Shown here: one piece after another, positions 50,467 to 58,908 of the stretch | How positions within the stretch are numbered: the stretch's first letter is position 1 | Layout: each line of letters begins with the position of its first letter | DNA from: UBA4416 sp964543545 | GTDB taxonomy: Bacteria > Bacteroidota > Bacteroidia > B-17B0 > Aurantibacillaceae | NCBI GenBank assembly: GCA_964543545.1 | Contig: CAZIYT010000004.1 | Span: 62,001-126,000 of the forward strand | Length of the DNA stretch: 64,000 bases | Direction of reading: 5' to 3' | Made by a program: the position numbers and the translations under genes | Notes under the pieces: generated by a model | What the model was told of the DNA's origin: nothing | What the model saw: only the letters and a program-made list of their open reading frames with translations | Databases searched by the model: none

Positions 50467-51081
50467 TTAAGAAGAAGGAACAATCTTACTTTCCAGGTGA
50501 TTTTCTGTGATCCAGTTGGAGAGCGCCGCATCAAAGGATTTGCGGTCTTTCATAAAATCGGTGCGGAGCGTAATCGCAGCCTTGTTCTCATACACGAGGT
50601 AAGTAATGCCGTGCCGCTTTTCAATTTTTTCGATGCCTGCCGCGTATACCGTTGTGATCTTATTGGTAGCCAGCAAAAAGGTATCGCCTTCAAAAGCCGC
50701 GAAGCATAAGCCGCGCAGGTAGCGCCACAGCGTTACCACGATCTCGGTAGCAGCAATCAGGAAACAGAGGAAGGATAAATAATTGATAATGTTATGAGGG
50801 AACAGCAACACGCTGCCGGCACAAGTAAAAAAGACGATCTTGATGAAACGCTTGGTGATAAAGGCCGGTGTGAAATAGGGAAAGGTCTGTGTGCCTTTCA
50901 CCGTGGATGCAATCACTTCCGCTTCCAAACAGCAGGCAATGATGTAAGCAATGCCGAGGCCCGCAAACAGGTATTTCACTTCGGTGTAGCCAATGTAGCC
51001 TGTGAAAATAAACACTACGCTTACCGTTGCCAAAGCAAACAGGATCAGGTATTTGGAAAGAATCGTTAAAAGAGGTTTCAT
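50467..51081 (-). CDS. four-helix membrane protein of unknown function
   Basis: The ATG at 51081 gives 204 residues; a longer frame runs into lipA and is not signal-like. Hydrophobic helices lie at about 7-27, 33-52, 80-97 and 100-120. The C-terminal 80 residues are soluble, with short strands (TNKITTVYAAGIEKIEKR, YLVYENKAAITLRTDFM) resembling the PH-like cytoplasmic domain of YcxB-type proteins. No firm family. It follows lipA on the same strand by 14 bases and may share its transcript. Confidence 0.65.
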   Translation of the reverse strand: MKPLLTILSKYLILFALATVSVVFIFTGYIGYTEVKYLFAGLGIAYIIACCLEAEVIASTVKGTQTFPYFTPAFITKRFIKIVFFTCAGSVLLFPHNIINYLSFLCFLIAATEIVVTLWRYLRGLCFAAFEGDTFLLATNKITTVYAAGIEKIEKRHGITYLVYENKAAITLRTDFMKDRKSFDAALSNWITENHLESKIVPSS

Positions 51082-51095
51082 AAAAAGGTCAGCCG

Positions 51096-51968
51096 TTAAA
51101 ACACATGTTTCTCGGCATGGTAAGACGAACGCACCAGCGCACCGCTTTCTACATACCGGAATCCTTTCGACAAGGCGATCTCTTTCCACTTTTTAAATTC
51201 GTCGGGGTGTACAAAACGCGCTACCGGTAAATGTTTCGGCGTAGGCTGTAAATATTGCCCGATGGTCATCACATCGCAGTGTACAGCAGCAAGGTCGTCT
51301 ATCGTTTCCAGGACTTCCTCTTCCGTTTCGCCGAGGCCTACCATGAGGCCGCATTTGGTTTTCACGCCGGCTTCGTGCAGGCGTTTCAGCACTTCCATGC
51401 TGCGGTCGTATTTTGCCTGGATGCGTACCTGGGCCGTGAGGCGGCGTACGGTTTCGATGTTATGCGAAACGATATCAGGCTTCACATCGATGATGCGTTG
51501 TAAGTTTTCCCATTTGCCCGCAAAGTCGGGAATGAGGCATTCGAATTTTGTTTCAGGGCTGATCTCGCGGATCGCTTTGATGGTTTCGGCCCAGATGATG
51601 GAGCCACCGTCTTTCAGGTCGTCGCGATCCACAGAGGTGATCACGCAGTGCTTCACACCCATCAGCTTCACCGAATTGGCTACACGCTTGGGCTCATCCC
51701 AGTCGGCCGGTTTCGGTTTGCCGGTAGCCACGGCGCAAAATCCGCAGGAGCGGGTACACACGTTACCCAGGATCATAAAGGTAGCCGTCCCTGCGCCCCA
51801 GCATTCGCCCATGTTCGGGCAATTGCCGCTTTCGCAGATGGTATGCAGCTTATGCTCGGATACGATCTTCCGTACTTTGAGGTATTCTTCGCCGATCGGT
51901 AATTTTACTCTCAGCCAATCGGGCTTTCTTGGTTTTTCAACAACTATAGTTTCGGCTGTGCTCTCCAT
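51096..51968 (-). CDS. lipA: lipoyl synthase
   Basis: The ATG at 51968 gives 290 residues; the ATG at 51980 would overlap the preceding gene by ten bases and is also possible. The auxiliary [4Fe-4S] cluster cysteines lie in CESGNCPNMGECW, the radical-SAM cluster in CTRSCGFC, and the C-terminal RSSYHAE holds the serine that ligates the auxiliary cluster. It inserts two sulfurs into octanoyl-E2 or GcvH to make lipoate, needed by the pyruvate dehydrogenase whose beta subunit is at 44197. Confidence 0.97.
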   Translation of the reverse strand: MESTAETIVVEKPRKPDWLRVKLPIGEEYLKVRKIVSEHKLHTICESGNCPNMGECWGAGTATFMILGNVCTRSCGFCAVATGKPKPADWDEPKRVANSVKLMGVKHCVITSVDRDDLKDGGSIIWAETIKAIREISPETKFECLIPDFAGKWENLQRIIDVKPDIVSHNIETVRRLTAQVRIQAKYDRSMEVLKRLHEAGVKTKCGLMVGLGETEEEVLETIDDLAAVHCDVMTIGQYLQPTPKHLPVARFVHPDEFKKWKEIALSKGFRYVESGALVRSSYHAEKHVF

Positions 51969-51970
51969 CT

Positions 51971-52726
51971 TTAAAACCATTTCTTGCCAAACACGAAACC
52001 GACATAGACGGTCACGATAAAATTTTCGGCAGGGTTACGCGCCATAATTGGCAATGCTTTGGGGTAGTAGTCCAGGATCACACCGGTTTCAATGGCCTTC
52101 ACTTTATTGGAGTAAGGCGCATATTCAAAACTCAGGTTGAACTTGGCATACAGGCCCGGGTATACTTTCATTTCTCCGAGGCCGTCGATGAGCGGGCCTT
52201 TACCGGAAATACTGTCAATGGTATGGATCTCGGGATTGTACTTCACCGATTCCTGGAATTTGGCTCCTGTCACGCTTTCGCGGTAGATCAGCACATACGA
52301 AGGTTTGGCAAAGGTAAGGTTGCCACCCAGGTAATAGGAGGTGCGGATCTCCACCGATTTGCGGTCGGCACGCTTGAAAACGGTAGTCTGATAACCGACG
52401 CCGGCTCTGAACAACAAAATATTATTGAGCTTGCCGTACACAAAACGCTTGGAGTTATCGGCATTATTTGAAACCCTGATCTCTTTGGGATGCTTCATGT
52501 TCAGGCCCTCAATCTCAAACAGGCGCTTGCGCGTACCCGTCACGTGTTTGGCGCGCATATAATTCACGCCAAAGCCGCGGCTATGCGCAAAGATCCCGAA
52601 AGAAGCTTCGTTTCTGTACAATACGTTTGGGTCCTGGCCGCTGGCAAGGGCTTGTGTTGTACTTTGCGAAAGGCAGATTCCGGAAATACTAAGGAAGGCA
52701 AAAGCGTATAGAATCCTTTTAAACAT
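51971..52726 (-). CDS. outer-membrane beta-barrel-like protein
   Basis: The 251-residue protein has a signal peptide (ILYAFAFLSISGICLSQ). The mature chain has repeated amphipathic strands: ASFGIFAHSRGFGVNYMRAK, LNNILLFRAGVGYQT, IRTSYYLGGNLTFA, and ends NFIVTVYVGFVFGKKWF with the terminal aromatic typical of outer-membrane barrels recognised by BAM. Function is unknown. It is directly upstream of lipA, separated by two bases if lipA starts at 51968. Confidence 0.75.
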   Translation of the reverse strand: MFKRILYAFAFLSISGICLSQSTTQALASGQDPNVLYRNEASFGIFAHSRGFGVNYMRAKHVTGTRKRLFEIEGLNMKHPKEIRVSNNADNSKRFVYGKLNNILLFRAGVGYQTTVFKRADRKSVEIRTSYYLGGNLTFAKPSYVLIYRESVTGAKFQESVKYNPEIHTIDSISGKGPLIDGLGEMKVYPGLYAKFNLSFEYAPYSNKVKAIETGVILDYYPKALPIMARNPAENFIVTVYVGFVFGKKWF

Positions 52727-52802
52727 CGGTAAACAAAAATAGCTATTAATTTTTATTTAATGAATAAGCCCTGCTTTATTATCTTTGATAAAAAAATACA
52801 AA

Positions 52803-53213
52803 ATGATCACGAGCAAAGTCACCTATATCGGCGCTTTACGAACAGAAGCCACCCACCTCCAGTCCAATACCACCATTTATACCGATGCTCCCAAGGATAA
52901 CCACGGAAAAGGGGAAATGTTCTCGCCAACCGACCTGGTGGCTACCGCCCTGGGCAGCTGCATGATCTCCATTATGGGCATTGTGGCTATGAGAGAGGGC
53001 ATTACGCCTGTAGACGGCACAACGGCAGAGATTACGAAGGTGATGTATGCCGAGCCGAGAAGGATAGGGGAAGTGCATGTGAAAATAACCTTCCCGAAAG
53101 GCAACTACTCCGATAAAGAAAAGAAAATGTATGAGCACGCGGCACATACCTGCCCGGTAGCCAAAAGCCTTCACCCGGACCTGAAACAGGTGGTGGAGTT
53201 TATCTGGCAATAG
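52803..53213 (+). CDS. OsmC/Ohr-family protein
   Basis: The ATG at 52803 gives 136 residues (a TTG 18 bases upstream lies in a TATCTTTG box). The two conserved cysteines of the OsmC fold are C53 in ATALGSCM and C117 in HTCPVAKSL. Family members reduce organic hydroperoxides with a dithiol partner. It fits with the neighbouring thiol protein YtxJ, whose gene converges and overlaps by 14 bases. YhfA-like or OsmC proper cannot be told apart. Confidence 0.88.
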   Translation: MITSKVTYIGALRTEATHLQSNTTIYTDAPKDNHGKGEMFSPTDLVATALGSCMISIMGIVAMREGITPVDGTTAEITKVMYAEPRRIGEVHVKITFPKGNYSDKEKKMYEHAAHTCPVAKSLHPDLKQVVEFIWQ

Positions 53214-53547
53214 CCTCCAGTACCCCGGAAACCGTAATACCTGTATGGGAAGCGTTGTAAATGCAGGTGCCGTTCCTGATCACGAGCACTTGTGGCGATT
53301 GGTGCTCTACGCCAAATAGCGTGGCAATTTCATTGGAAATATCGCGGTGTTGCAGCAGGTCGAGGTAAAAAACCGGGATCCTGGGATCGTCCTGCCATTT
53401 TGATTCGAAGCGGCTCAGCGCCATGGAGCTAATGGAACAGCGGGTGCTGTGTTTGAATATGACAACAGCCCGATAAGTATCGGGCTGCTGAGAAGTATGG
53501 ATGATGTCCTGTAACTGGCTCTGATTGGTAAGCTGTTGCCAGATCAT
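53200..53547 (-). CDS. ytxJ: bacillithiol-system redox protein YtxJ-like
   Basis: This is a 115-residue thioredoxin-fold protein. KHSTRCSISS holds the single active Cys (C37), followed by FYLDLLQHRDISNEIA, SPQVLVIRNG and the cis-Pro region, as in the DUF2847/YtxJ family. Members are tied to the low-molecular-weight thiol bacillithiol and probably act as monothiol bacilliredoxins. It suggests that this organism uses bacillithiol. Its 3' end overlaps the OsmC gene on the opposite strand. Confidence 0.88.
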   Translation of the reverse strand: MIWQQLTNQSQLQDIIHTSQQPDTYRAVVIFKHSTRCSISSMALSRFESKWQDDPRIPVFYLDLLQHRDISNEIATLFGVEHQSPQVLVIRNGTCIYNASHTGITVSGVLEAIAR

Positions 53548-53556
53548 GGAATGTAA

Positions 53557-53685
53557 TTAGACGCGTTTGCCGTATTGCTTGTGGTTAGCTTTGGAATAAG
53601 CCGGGCATTTTTCATGCGATTTGCAAGAGCTGAACACGAGGGATACTGCAAATAGTACTGAGAATAACAAAGCTAATTTTTTCAT
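53557..53685 (-). CDS. 42-residue small lipoprotein
   Basis: The chosen start at 53685 gives MKKLALLFSVLFAVSLVFSS followed by Cys, an excellent lipoprotein signal; an ATG four codons upstream at 53697 also fits. The mature peptide CKSHEKCPAYSKANHKQYGKRV is 22 residues long, basic and with two His and a second Cys. Similar very short lipoproteins with a CP-Y motif are frequent in Bacteroidota; role unknown. It ends nine bases before the ytxJ start. Confidence 0.65.
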   Translation of the reverse strand: MKKLALLFSVLFAVSLVFSSCKSHEKCPAYSKANHKQYGKRV

Positions 53686-53800
53686 AGGTTTTAACATTTT
53701 AATAAAGGAGTAACAAATATATAGTAATTTTGCTAAGGGCAAAAAAAAAGTCGATGAAATTGTCTTTTTATTTCTCAAAATTAATTAACAGCTTTCGGAT

Positions 53801-54478
53801 ATGAGTGTCAAAAAAGAGAAAAGCCTGTGGTACACAAAGCTCGAAGAGGAGCTTCAAAAACCCTATTTTAAGGCCCTGGAGCAGTTTGTGAAAGAAGAAA
53901 GGACCCGGTTTACCGTCTATCCTAAGGAAAGCGAGGTGTTCAATGCCTTGAAGCTGACTCCCTTTGAAAACACCAGGGTGGTGATCCTGGGGCAGGATCC
54001 CTATCATGGGCTCAACCAGGCGCATGGCCTCAGTTTTTCGGTAAATTATGGCATCAAGCCGCCGCCTTCGCTGGTCAATATTTACAAAGAGCTTCATTCC
54101 GATGTGGGCTTTCATGTGCCTAACCACGGCAACCTCACCGAATGGGCCCGACAGGGTGTGCTGATGCTCAATGCTACCCTTACGGTAAGGGCCGGAGAAC
54201 CTGCCAGCCATCAGAAAAAGGGCTGGGAACAATTTACCGATGCCATTATCAAACTCATTTCCGACGAAAAAGAGCATTGCGTTTTTATGCTGTGGGGCGC
54301 CTATGCCCGATCTAAAACGATTCTGATTGATACATCGAAACACCTCGTGTTGGAAGCAGCGCATCCATCGCCCCTGGCACGCGGGGCCTTTTTCGGAAGC
54401 CGTCCTTTTTCGCAGGCCAATGCCTGGCTCAAAAAACACGGACTGGAGCCTATCGACTGGCAGCTGAAAAGCATCTGA
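53801..54478 (+). CDS. ung: uracil-DNA glycosylase
   Basis: The 225-residue family 1 UDG has the water-activating GQDPYHG (D66), PPPSLVNIYKEL, GVLMLNATLTVRAG, and HPSPLARGAFFGSRPFS with the catalytic His and Leu intercalation loop. It removes uracil from DNA in the first step of base-excision repair. ATG at 53801; it is divergent from the small lipoprotein gene. Confidence 0.98.
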   Translation: MSVKKEKSLWYTKLEEELQKPYFKALEQFVKEERTRFTVYPKESEVFNALKLTPFENTRVVILGQDPYHGLNQAHGLSFSVNYGIKPPPSLVNIYKELHSDVGFHVPNHGNLTEWARQGVLMLNATLTVRAGEPASHQKKGWEQFTDAIIKLISDEKEHCVFMLWGAYARSKTILIDTSKHLVLEAAHPSPLARGAFFGSRPFSQANAWLKKHGLEPIDWQLKSI

Positions 54479-54616
54479 TCGCAGCCGACTTTCCGGCGTA
54501 TAAACGGCGATGTCTTGCTACTCTTAGCTTCTGCCTATCGGAGCGGATTGGCTGCTGAGGTAATTGTTTGGATTTATTGATCTTTATTTCTAAGTTTAGA
54601 AGTTTATATTTCTGTT

Positions 54617-56113
54617 ATGATCAGCATTCAAAAACAAATTCTTCTGCTCTCCGATTTTCATTACAAAGAGTTTGCCGACTATTTGCTCGATACCAATTCC
54701 GAATTACCCTATAAGCTCATTTCCACCATTAAAAAATTAAAAGTCCAGCCTGAGTCCGACGCTTTGTGCCAGATGATCTATGGTGATTCCGAAGAAAAGA
54801 CCCGGAAAAAATTCCTCCAGCTCACTCACCATACGTTTAAACTCAGTTCTTTTTTAAGTCGCAACTATCCGAACTACCTTAAGCACAATATTCAGCACAT
54901 TGAAGAATACCTGGGGAAAGGAGAGAAGAAAAAAGCGAACGACCTGGCCGACTGGCTTATTGATATTGCGGAGAAGATAGAGGACTATACCACGCTCATC
55001 GATGTGTATAAGTTCCTGGCCCAGCAGGCTTTTATTACCGAATCCAAGGATTCGAACAAATACCATAAAAAGGTAGATGAGTACCTGGGGCTCGAGCAGC
55101 TCAAGAATTCCCTCTACATGTACCTGCGGGAGCACCTCTTCTTTAAGGGGAAAGAAAACATTTCCAAGTCGCAGGTCAATAAGGACCTTGCCTTTTTTGA
55201 TAAGTACATCAGCCATCCTTCCAATTCCATCAATATCCTGGCGCGTTTCGGAAAGTACTACGAGCTGAGCTTCCTGGCGCATCCCGATTTTTTCAAAAAG
55301 GAAACCGAGCAGGAGCTCGATAACCTGGAAAGGGATTTCCTCAACAACTCCTTCGTGTGCTACCAGTACCTCGACGATGTGTATTTCAAGATCCTCGGGC
55401 AAAGGCTGCAGCACCAGATGAATGCTACCAACACGGAAGCGATGCTGGGCGAAGTGAAGAAGATGAACAGCATCAGCTCCTTCCTCAAATACTGGAAAAG
55501 CTACATCAATATCCCCGAGCTGTTTTCTATTTCCGTACAGGTCAATCACTACATGAGCGCCTATGGCTTTGTATTCCGTGAGGACTATGAACAGAAGCTG
55601 CCGAAGGATGTGAAAGAAAACATCGCCTTCCTGAAAACAAAGCTCGAAGACATTCTGGCGAAAGACATCTGGGAAGAAGGACACATCATCAAGTTCATCA
55701 ATGTACGCTGCTTTTATTCGGCGATCCTGCTTACCGGCGATGAGAAGGATAAACTCAAATCCATCAAGATCCTGGAGGATACCCTCGTGTCTTACCAGCA
55801 GATCCCTTTCCAGAAATTCCTCGATGGCATCTTTGTGGCGCTCATCATGGGGTATTTCAGCATGAAAGAGTACGACAAAGCGATCTCCACCTACAAGCGC
55901 TATAAGAAAATTACGGCCGAGCAAATCGTCATCCGTGAGAATGACCTCACCATCGATGCCTATTATTTTGCGGCGCAATACATTACCAACCAGCGTAAGC
56001 AATACACGGAGAAACTGAAGGTAACCTACGAAGAAGCGGAATCTTACCAGCATATCCGCAACCTGATTGCCGAGCTGGCTTCCTATTTTTCGATCCCGGT
56101 TAAACTCGCTTAG
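54617..56113 (+). CDS. hypothetical helical protein, hemW operon partner
   Basis: The 498-residue cytoplasmic protein has no signal or membrane segment. It is predicted all-helical, Lys/Glu/Tyr-rich, with repeating pairs of amphipathic helices that look like degenerate TPR or HEAT units (ISIQKQILLLSDFHYKEFADYL, EYDKAISTYKRYKKITAEQI). I do not recognise the family; it resembles TPR-like proteins of Bacteroidota of unknown role. Its stop TAG overlaps the GTG start of hemW by one base, so the pair is coupled in translation. A 473-residue antisense frame is a shadow. Confidence 0.7.
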   Translation: MISIQKQILLLSDFHYKEFADYLLDTNSELPYKLISTIKKLKVQPESDALCQMIYGDSEEKTRKKFLQLTHHTFKLSSFLSRNYPNYLKHNIQHIEEYLGKGEKKKANDLADWLIDIAEKIEDYTTLIDVYKFLAQQAFITESKDSNKYHKKVDEYLGLEQLKNSLYMYLREHLFFKGKENISKSQVNKDLAFFDKYISHPSNSINILARFGKYYELSFLAHPDFFKKETEQELDNLERDFLNNSFVCYQYLDDVYFKILGQRLQHQMNATNTEAMLGEVKKMNSISSFLKYWKSYINIPELFSISVQVNHYMSAYGFVFREDYEQKLPKDVKENIAFLKTKLEDILAKDIWEEGHIIKFINVRCFYSAILLTGDEKDKLKSIKILEDTLVSYQQIPFQKFLDGIFVALIMGYFSMKEYDKAISTYKRYKKITAEQIVIRENDLTIDAYYFAAQYITNQRKQYTEKLKVTYEEAESYQHIRNLIAELASYFSIPVKLA

Positions 56114-57237
56114 TGAGCGGCATTTACATACATATTCCTTTTTGCAAACAGGCCTGCAACTATTGCGATTTTCATTTTTCCACCTCATTACAGCATAAAG
56201 AGGCGTTGGTGAAAAGCATCGTCGCGGAAATAGAGCATCGCCGCGACTACCTGAAAGATAAGCGCATCGAAACAATCTATTTCGGTGGCGGCACGCCCAG
56301 CCTGCTCTCGGAGCGCGAAGGGTTTATGATCCTCGAAAAGATCTATAAGCTCTATGATGTGTCGCGCGATGCGGAGGTGACACTCGAATGCAATCCCGAC
56401 GATCTGTCGGAGGAGAAGCTGAAAGAGCTGAAGCGCCTGGAAATAAACAGGCTGAGCATTGGCCTGCAAAGTTTTAATGAAGACGAGCTGCTGTGGATGA
56501 ACCGCGCGCACACCGCCAAAGAAAGCGAGGCCAGTGTGAAACGTGCGCAGGACAAAGGCTTTGAGAACATCACCATCGACCTCATTTACGGCTCTAAATT
56601 CTCAAATCTCCGGAGCTGGAAGAGTACCCTGGACAAAGCCATTGCCCTTGATGTGAAGCACATTTCGAGCTACAACCTTACCATAGAGGAGAAGACCAAA
56701 CTCGGCCACGATTTTAAGCAGAAGAAAGAAGTGGCCATCGATGATGAGCTGAGCTCAGAGATGTTCCTGGAGATGATCGACCGGCTGGGAAAGAACGGCT
56801 TCATCCATTACGAGATCTCCAATTTTGGGAAAGAAGGATTTTTCAGCGTTCATAATTCCAATTACTGGAAGGGCAAACATTACCTGGGCCTGGGGCCTTC
56901 GGCGCATTCCTTTGATGGGGTGTCGAGGCAATGGAATATCGCCAACAACAATCTCTACATCAAAAACATCACTGCCGGTGAATCTTATTTTGAAAAGGAA
57001 ACGCTCACAGAAACCGAGCGCTTTAACGAGTACATGCTCATTGCGCTTCGCACGATGTGGGGCGTCGATCTTAACTACCTCAAAGCAAACTTTGATGCGG
57101 AGCTGGTGAAACATTTTTTGCAGGAGGTGGAGCGCTTTATTCAGGGCGGAAGTATCGCCGTCAAAGAGCAATCCTACACCTTAACGGAAAAAGGCAAACT
57201 GCTGGCAGACCGGATTGCAGGTGATTTGTTTGTGTAA
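56113..57237 (+). CDS. hemW: HemW, heme-binding radical SAM protein
   Basis: The 374-residue protein starts at GTG (56113), inside the preceding TAG stop. The radical-SAM motif is CKQACNYCDF (C11, C15, C18), and IYFGGGTPSLLS and RLSIGLQSFNEDELLWMNR follow HemN/HemW. The extra N-terminal Cys of genuine HemN is missing, so heme trafficking (HemW) is more likely than coproporphyrinogen oxidation. The upstream helical protein is coupled to it. Confidence 0.92.
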   Translation: MSGIYIHIPFCKQACNYCDFHFSTSLQHKEALVKSIVAEIEHRRDYLKDKRIETIYFGGGTPSLLSEREGFMILEKIYKLYDVSRDAEVTLECNPDDLSEEKLKELKRLEINRLSIGLQSFNEDELLWMNRAHTAKESEASVKRAQDKGFENITIDLIYGSKFSNLRSWKSTLDKAIALDVKHISSYNLTIEEKTKLGHDFKQKKEVAIDDELSSEMFLEMIDRLGKNGFIHYEISNFGKEGFFSVHNSNYWKGKHYLGLGPSAHSFDGVSRQWNIANNNLYIKNITAGESYFEKETLTETERFNEYMLIALRTMWGVDLNYLKANFDAELVKHFLQEVERFIQGGSIAVKEQSYTLTEKGKLLADRIAGDLFV

Positions 57238-57307
57238 CAAAAGTGATAGAATGGCATCGCGTGAACCCAAAAAAAATTGCAGAACTCTTTTTCTTATCTT
57301 TACTTAA

Positions 57308-57832
57308 ATGGAAATAGAGTTGTCAAATTTTCCGGATAGAGATATCATCTATTATTTTTCTAAACGAATCTTGTGGGGGCCTGTTTTTATTTTTGCATTT
57401 TCCGCATTTGTTGTTTCTCCCGTCTTCTTATTTAATGAGCCTTTAATAATGGATGTTGTATTTATCAGCTTATCTGTTTTTATATTCTTTTTAATGTTTG
57501 ATGGATTTCGCTTATCTTATTATTTTTTACTTAAAAAACCGGCTTTGATACTTACGCGGAAAAGCCTTGTTGATAATATAAACAAGCAAGTATATGAATG
57601 GTCCGGTATCTTCGACATCACTCTTCATACTTACAGTAAAACAATTTGGATAAATATAGGTGATGGTTATAAAACAAATTATTTGAATACGAAAACAGGT
57701 TTAAAGAAATGGATGCTGAAAATGCATTTGGATATAACCCATGGAGCATTCTGGATAAACCCCAAGTCTATCAATGTAAACAAAAAGGAGTTGATGGATA
57801 GCCTTAAAAAATACCATACCGGAAAACGGTAA
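57308..57832 (+). CDS. hypothetical membrane protein
   Basis: The 174-residue protein has two adjacent hydrophobic helices at about 20-41 and 46-75, a short loop, then a soluble C-terminal part of about 100 residues with aromatic strands (NKQVYEWSGIFDITLHTY, KTIWINIGDGYKTNYLNT) reminiscent of PH-like membrane-associated domains. Family unknown. Its AT content and codon use differ from its neighbours, which may reflect transfer or weak selection. TATCTTTA lies just before the ATG as an imperfect -7 box. Confidence 0.6.
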   Translation: MEIELSNFPDRDIIYYFSKRILWGPVFIFAFSAFVVSPVFLFNEPLIMDVVFISLSVFIFFLMFDGFRLSYYFLLKKPALILTRKSLVDNINKQVYEWSGIFDITLHTYSKTIWINIGDGYKTNYLNTKTGLKKWMLKMHLDITHGAFWINPKSINVNKKELMDSLKKYHTGKR

Positions 57833-57843
57833 TATCAAAACAT

Positions 57844-58251
57844 ATGAATCCCACACCACACATTCTCCTCATCGGCATCGATCCGTTATTACTGGATTTC
57901 TCTTTGCCTGAGTTTGCTGCTATGCCCGGCCTCACGGCTGAAAAAATAGAAGCCGGCACGAAGGCATCGCTCGATGAATTAAATGTTCTTGGCTATGTCG
58001 CCGAAAAATGCTGGGTCGATCTTGGAGCGACGGCCTCCGAAACGGTGATTGCCCGTTTGAAGACAAGGGCCTATGATGTCATCATCATCGGCGCCGGCAT
58101 CCGCGTTGCCGAAAGCAATTTTCTACTGTTTGAAAAGCTGGTGAACACCGTGCATGAGCATGCGCCGCAGGCTAAGTTCTGTTTCAATACCAGTCCGAAG
58201 GATAATGTGGCGGCGGTGAAGCGCGTATTAGAAAAAATGGAAGGCAGGTAA
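57844..58251 (+). CDS. conserved hypothetical protein with Rossmann-like strand pattern
   Basis: The 135-residue protein opens HILLIGIDPLLLDFSLPEFA and has YDVIIIGAGIRVAESNFLLFEKLVNTVHEHAP. The alternating strands and helices suggest a small alpha/beta fold, possibly receiver-like or Rossmann-like; there is no glycine-rich nucleotide loop and no phosphorylatable Asp in the usual receiver place. Function is not recognised. It begins 11 bases after the membrane protein gene. Confidence 0.65.
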   Translation: MNPTPHILLIGIDPLLLDFSLPEFAAMPGLTAEKIEAGTKASLDELNVLGYVAEKCWVDLGATASETVIARLKTRAYDVIIIGAGIRVAESNFLLFEKLVNTVHEHAPQAKFCFNTSPKDNVAAVKRVLEKMEGR

Positions 58252-58316
58252 CGCTGATCGGACGGATCAGAACAATGTACCGATAGCTATCGCTAAGAAC
58301 AGGCTTTGATTTTTCC

Positions 58317-58342
58317 GGTGACTGAGCGCAGCCGAAGTCATG
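58317..58342. repeat. GGTGACTGAGCG-CGAAGTCA repeat copy
   Basis: GGTGACTGAGCGCAGCCGAA continues to GTCATGG. It is related to the CTGAGG..CCGAAG repeats at 3777, 34807 and 60281. Confidence 0.55.
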
Positions 58343-58349
58343 GTCTCTT

Positions 58350-58385
58350 TCGGTTCTCTATGATTTCTATGTGCCTATGTGGTTA
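58350..58385 (-). repeat. CACATAG-type repeat overlapping the recX 3' end
   Basis: On the minus strand it reads AACCACATAGGCACATAGAA, then ATCATAGAG. It encodes the last residues and stop codon of RecX (NHIGT, TAG). Confidence 0.6.
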
Positions 58386-58876
58386 TCATCTTCCGTATCA
58401 CCCAACACATCAAACACGAGGTCTTTCTCGTAGCCCTTGGAAAGCGCATAGCTCATGAGTTTGTATTTGAGCTTGACCGGATTTTTTTCGGTGATGCTGC
58501 GGCGCTTGATCTCTATCAGCTTTTTCAGCGTGGCCATGTATTCCGCATCATCGATTTGCTGCAAGGCTTTTTTGAGGCAGTAGTCGCTCACGCGTTTTTG
58601 CTTGAGCTCCATCCTGATCTTAATCCTTCCCCATTTTTTGATGGTGAATTTTCCGCGCGCAAAAGCTATGGCGAAGCGCTCTTCATTCAGGAAATTATCT
58701 TCGATCAGCTTCGCAATAATATTCTCCACTGCTTCCGGCCATAGGCCCAGCTCGTAAAGCTTGTCGCGGGCTTCCTGCTGCGAGCGTTCCTGGTAGGCGC
58801 ACCAGCTTTGCAGCCTGATCAGCGCCAGGTGCGGTTCGGTGATCTTTTGTTTTTCCTTTTTTTCGGGCACAAACAA
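58367..58876 (-). CDS. recX: RecX-like regulatory protein
   Basis: The protein has about 167-169 residues. Helical repeats with CAYQERSQQEARDKLYELGL, AIAFARGKFTIKKWGRIKI and LKQKRVSDYCLKKALQQID match RecX, which inhibits RecA filament growth. No ATG lies near the start: TTG at 58876 is the open frame's limit but is also the end of a TACTTTTG -7 box, and GTG at 58870 is the next choice, so the exact start is unsure. The C-terminal residues come from a CACATAG repeat. recA is not in the window. It is divergent from the methyltransferase gene. Confidence 0.85.
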   Translation of the reverse strand: MFVPEKKEKQKITEPHLALIRLQSWCAYQERSQQEARDKLYELGLWPEAVENIIAKLIEDNFLNEERFAIAFARGKFTIKKWGRIKIRMELKQKRVSDYCLKKALQQIDDAEYMATLKKLIEIKRRSITEKNPVKLKYKLMSYALSKGYEKDLVFDVLGDTEDDNHIGT

Positions 58877-58899
58877 AAGTAAATAATTAATTACATTTG
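58874..58899. promoter_or_regulatory. divergent -7 boxes of recX and the RsmF-like gene
   Basis: TACATTTG (58892-58899, plus) ends nine bases before the methyltransferase ATG; TACTTTTG (58881-58874, minus) points to recX. Both fit TAnnTTTG; no good TTG at -33 was found for either. Confidence 0.5.
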
Positions 58900-58908
58900 A
58901 AAACGATA

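Noticed and set aside
54854..56275. 473-residue open frame antisense to the 54617 gene
   Set aside because: The translated sequence has unnatural composition and no start context; the sense gene is coupled to hemW by a stop/start overlap. High GC at third positions leaves long antisense frames here.
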